From: Diphasiastrum complanatum
Taxonomy: Eukaryota; Streptophyta; Lycopodiopsida; Lycopodiales; Lycopodiaceae
Length of the DNA stretch: 64,000 nt
Direction: 5' to 3'
Assembly (NCBI GenBank): GCA_029204225.1
Contig: CM055096.1
Span: 29,752,995-29,816,994, forward strand
This document shows positions 63,700 through 64,000 of the stretch, in pieces. The position numbers and the translations under genes are program-made. Every line of letters starts with the position of its first letter. Positions within the stretch are counted from its first letter, which is position 1. The notes beneath the pieces are model-generated. The model was not told the DNA's origin. It ran no database searches and was given only the letters and a program-made list of their open reading frames with translations.

Positions 63700-64000
63700 T
63701 TTGTATTGGTTGTTATGCCTAAACCATGAAGGCAAATTAAGTGCTTCATACCTCAACGATAGGGGTTGTTACCGCTAATTTTGACAATATAACAAAGGAA
63801 TACAATCTGAATAAAAATTTACTATTAATGTGTCATTTTTTATGAATGTTATATAATTTTTAATTGATTTGAAAAGGTTTTCTACTATGATATGTTTATG
63901 AGAAGTTTTAAAATATTTGTATATGCATGAGTTTTATAGTACACAATCATGTCATACGCAATTCAAACGTGGTTCACATATTGTTAAATTATTGAATTTT
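63700..64000. other. AT-rich right edge
   Basis: 300 bp of very AT-rich DNA with nothing recognised. Confidence 0.4.

Overview
The window is nuclear DNA of a land plant with a large, repeat-rich genome. Three host genes have plant-type GT-AG introns, some of them very long, and all three products belong to plant families: a PH-domain protein of the AtPH1 group, a nucleobase-ascorbate transporter (NAT) of the NAT11/NAT12 group, and a LOG2-like (LUL) RING E3 ubiquitin ligase. Ty1/copia and Ty3/gypsy remnants, one LINE fragment and long pure CT/GA or GT/CA tracts fill most of the rest. The divergent protein sequences, big introns and long CT tracts would suit a fern or another non-angiosperm, but I cannot fix the taxon from sequence alone.

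Layout. 1-2.3 kb: 5' three exons of the PH-domain gene (minus); its 3' exons lie beyond the left edge. 2.3-11.6 kb: intergenic, with four long dinucleotide tracts, a LINE ORF1/tail fragment and GC-rich patches. 11.6-30.3 kb: the ten-exon NAT gene (minus, 667 codons). Its last intron is 9.25 kb and holds a rearranged gypsy element, a copia fragment, a 69-bp tandem repeat and a GC-rich repeat block; its fourth intron holds a degenerate gypsy copy. 30.3-40.2 kb: intergenic, with a MITE-like foldback, a copia/gypsy mosaic and a minus-strand gypsy fragment. 40.2-47.2 kb: the four-exon LUL-type RING ligase (plus, 301 codons), with a 5-kb second intron carrying a copia remnant.

50.4-55.0 kb: a young copia-type element with two ~0.7-kb LTRs, TG...CA ends, a 5-bp target-site duplication and a tRNA-Met-type primer site. 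It encodes gag and protease and then a long unrecognised tail, with no integrase, reverse transcriptase or RNase H seen, so it is probably non-autonomous. 56.4-60.5 kb: an LTR remnant (minus), then a gypsy fragment (plus) followed by extra coding-like sequence after integrase. 61.5-63.7 kb: a plus-strand coding-like region of about 2.2 kb, fragmented, that I do not recognise.

The three host genes have no obvious joint pathway: lipid or membrane binding, membrane transport and ubiquitination. NAT and LUL are transcribed divergently across about 10 kb. Exon structures were worked out by hand from homology remembered for these families and from splice-site and reading-phase consistency. No RNA gene, CRISPR array or organellar segment was seen.
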